From contig CAJNOI010000045.1 in assembly GCA_905250115.1 (NCBI GenBank), forward strand, positions 186,001 through 250,000: a stretch of 64,000 bases of DNA. The letters are read 5' to 3'. Below, in pieces: positions 62,470 to 64,000 of the stretch; within the stretch, counting starts at the first letter, position 1; each line of letters opens with the position of its first letter. Below the pieces are notes generated by a model that saw only the letters and a program-made list of their open reading frames with translations, was not told the DNA's origin and did not search any database. Source of the stretch: Adineta steineri. Taxonomy: Eukaryota; Rotifera; Eurotatoria; Adinetida; Adinetidae. The translations under genes were made by a program, and so were the position numbers.

Positions 62470-63267
62470 TCTAGTATGGTAAGATAGAGCATCACTTACT
62501 CTATCGATCCATACTATTTGCACTCTATCTGCCTAGCTTTATATAGAAAAATCAGTTGATTTCTAACAGGTAAAAAAAAAACTTTTGCACTTTTGTTTAT
62601 ATCAATTTTTTTTAATTTTTACTATATATAATCAAATTAGTTTCGAGGTTCGTGAGAACATACACACATCATATATTGAACGTTTTGTTTTTTCTTTTCG
62701 AATGGCCGCTAGACCATTCGCCTTTTGGTCAATTCATTTAAGTACATATTGAATAAACGCCGCCTAATAAAATTTCCTATATTATCGAAAGACGCATCTT
62801 GCTACATTGACAGCAGATACAAAACCAAAATCAATTATATCAAACTAGAATAATGCATACCGAGTAGACCTGATGCTAAACCGATAGGTTATGCAATATG
62901 GAGATATTTGAAACAACGACTAAATAAAACAGAAGGGACATCTCTGGACGAACTAAAAACAACTTTCAATTGGATTGAGAAATATGGAACCAAATTCTAT
63001 TAACAAAGTATTAGTTTCATGATCGAAAAGAGTTTTGAAGATATATAATAGTGGAGGTTGCCATATCGAACATCGATTCTAATTGTACTTTTTTTTATAT
63101 ATATACTCATGATGAAAAATAAAAAAATTTGATATAAACAAAAGTGCAAAATTTATTTTTGTACTTGTTAGAGATCAACTGATGTTTCTATATAAAACTA
63201 GAGAAGATAGAATGCAAATAGTATGGATCGATAGAGTAAGTGATGCTCTATCTTACCATACTAGAAT
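62470..63267. mobile_element. Degenerate Tc1/mariner-like element with long inverted repeats
   Basis: Inverted ends of about 140-150 bp: CTAGTATGGTAAGATAGAGC on the left and its reverse complement on the right, continuing with minor differences to AACTTTTGCACTTTTG. Around 62862-63003 (+) a frame reads PSRPDAKPIGYAIWRYLKQR, then TSLDELKTTFNWI and stop, resembling the C-terminal end of mariner transposase after a decayed (S)PDLNPID motif. Upstream transposase parts are missing. A clear TA duplication cannot be fixed. Confidence 0.65.
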
Positions 63268-63330
63268 AAGAAAATTTCATTGTTCCGTTGATATACAACA
63301 AATCATGAAAAAAAATTAAAATTAACGTGA

Positions 63331-63754
63331 TCAACCTGTACATACCCATTTGTGATGGATAATATTGCCAATTGTGGCCCGTTTTATTGGATCGTGTACT
63401 AATATTCGACGAAGAAGATTATTTATTGTGTTGGTAATTTCTGGCCATAGGTGGTGACCATGGTCGTCATCCAGTCAGATTTTCTATAAATGATCTTCTT
63501 TGACCGCTTTTGACCATGGTAGTTCTATTAAAAAAATGTTGATAAAGAAATTTACCAGCAATGAGCATTGTAATCAAAACATTGCCACACGACCAAATGG
63601 CAACTGGTTCACCACGATATGGTGCCTTTAATAATATCTAAACGAAGCTTTTTATTATATTGTATTTACCTTCGTTTATTATCAATTTTTCTAAAAAGTT
63701 CATCCAATTCTTCTAATTTTTGTAGGCTACAAAATACACATATTGATATATACT
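63331..63754 (-). pseudogene. CHK1-like kinase fragment, copy 2
   Basis: An exon at 63637-63556 encodes ILLKAPYRGEPVAIWSCG NVLITMLIAG, split across a phase-1 donor; this matches the kinase subdomain IX of CHK1 (ELLK, EPVDVWSCG). The next exon, from 63524 (TTTAATAG|AAC), begins ELPWSKAVKEDH, but the frame then meets TAG and TGA. Beyond them it resumes as LDDDH and RRILVHDPIKRATIGNIIHH KW before stopping at 63331. An upstream piece (63727-63670) encodes LQKLEELDELFRKIDNKR. Two in-frame stops and an N gap at its edge argue for a pseudogene; the N-lobe is not in the window. Confidence 0.7.
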
Positions 63755-64000
63755 NNNNNNNNNNTTTTTTTTCATTCTTTGTTACAATCGGCTGGCACCT
63801 TTGGACGGCTAGCGACAAGGAAAACATTCAAAAAGAACACATAGACAAAAGAAAACAGTTCACACGCCTCAAATAAAACGAAAAAAGAAAGAAAAGAAAA
63901 ACACTAAAACGACTGTACAAAAATGAAATGGAATGTATAAAGTATGCTTATACAAAATTTTCTATTTCGTATATCAAGTAGAAAATGTTCTCACAATATC
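63755..64000. other. Assembly gap (10 N) and unassigned end of window
   Basis: Ten N at 63755-63764. After it lies a purine-rich stretch of higher GC with a short open frame (FVTIGWHLWTASDKENIQKE) that I cannot assign. Confidence 0.4.

Overview
The window looks like a bdelloid rotifer genome contig (inference, no database search made). The sequence is very AT-rich, and most introns are 45-70 bp with GT..AG ends. The gene families are ones known to be common in bdelloids: FG-GAP and NHL repeat proteins, rhodopsin-like GPCRs, F-box/LRR genes, and foreign-looking intronless enzymes. Short tracts rich in TGTGGG, the repeat I recall as the bdelloid telomere unit, are scattered through it. There are three runs of N: 3277-3376, 24590-24599 and 63755-63764. 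Exon coordinates were worked out by hand from splice sites and reading phase.

Layout. 0-10 kb: the end of an FG-GAP repeat gene (+), a repeat-rich stretch, and a secreted NHL-repeat gene (-) built from duplicated phase 1-1 exons. 10-18 kb: a 7TM receptor (+), a 14-exon SLC5-type sodium/solute symporter (-), and an intronless FAD monooxygenase of bacterial type (+). 18-34 kb: a 3.5 kb unit (about 90-bp satellite plus a two-exon GPCR) present twice as direct copies (18128-21660 and 30564-34306). Between them lie an F-box/LRR gene with one LRR per exon, a TLC-like membrane protein (-) and several small inverted-repeat elements. 35-43 kb: five tandem minus-strand genes for a family of small secreted propeptides that I do not recognise, sharing a promoter block, with a hAT-type MITE among them. 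43-49 kb: a PRDM8/ZNF488-like zinc-finger gene (-), RPL31 (-), and a ZDHHC2/15/20-type palmitoyltransferase (-). 48-60 kb: a SKP1 paralogue (+), RFWD3 (+), canonical SKP1 (+), and a BLM-type RecQ helicase (+) whose N-terminal exon carries a RING finger. 60.8-64 kb: two decayed pieces of a CHK1-like kinase gene (-), one interrupted by a LINE reverse-transcriptase fragment and a 321-bp MITE, with a degenerate mariner-like element between them.

The 48-64 kb part groups ubiquitin-ligase and DNA-damage genes (SKP1, RFWD3, BLM, CHK1-like). The accessory 0-43 kb part is dominated by tandem duplication and small repeats. Several duplication breakpoints fall exactly on telomere-like or GGATCC fold-back repeats, which suggests that these repeats mark double-strand-break repair or rearrangement joints. 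The strongest candidates for something undescribed are the propeptide family, the RING-BLM fusion, and the telomere-like fold-backs at breakpoints.
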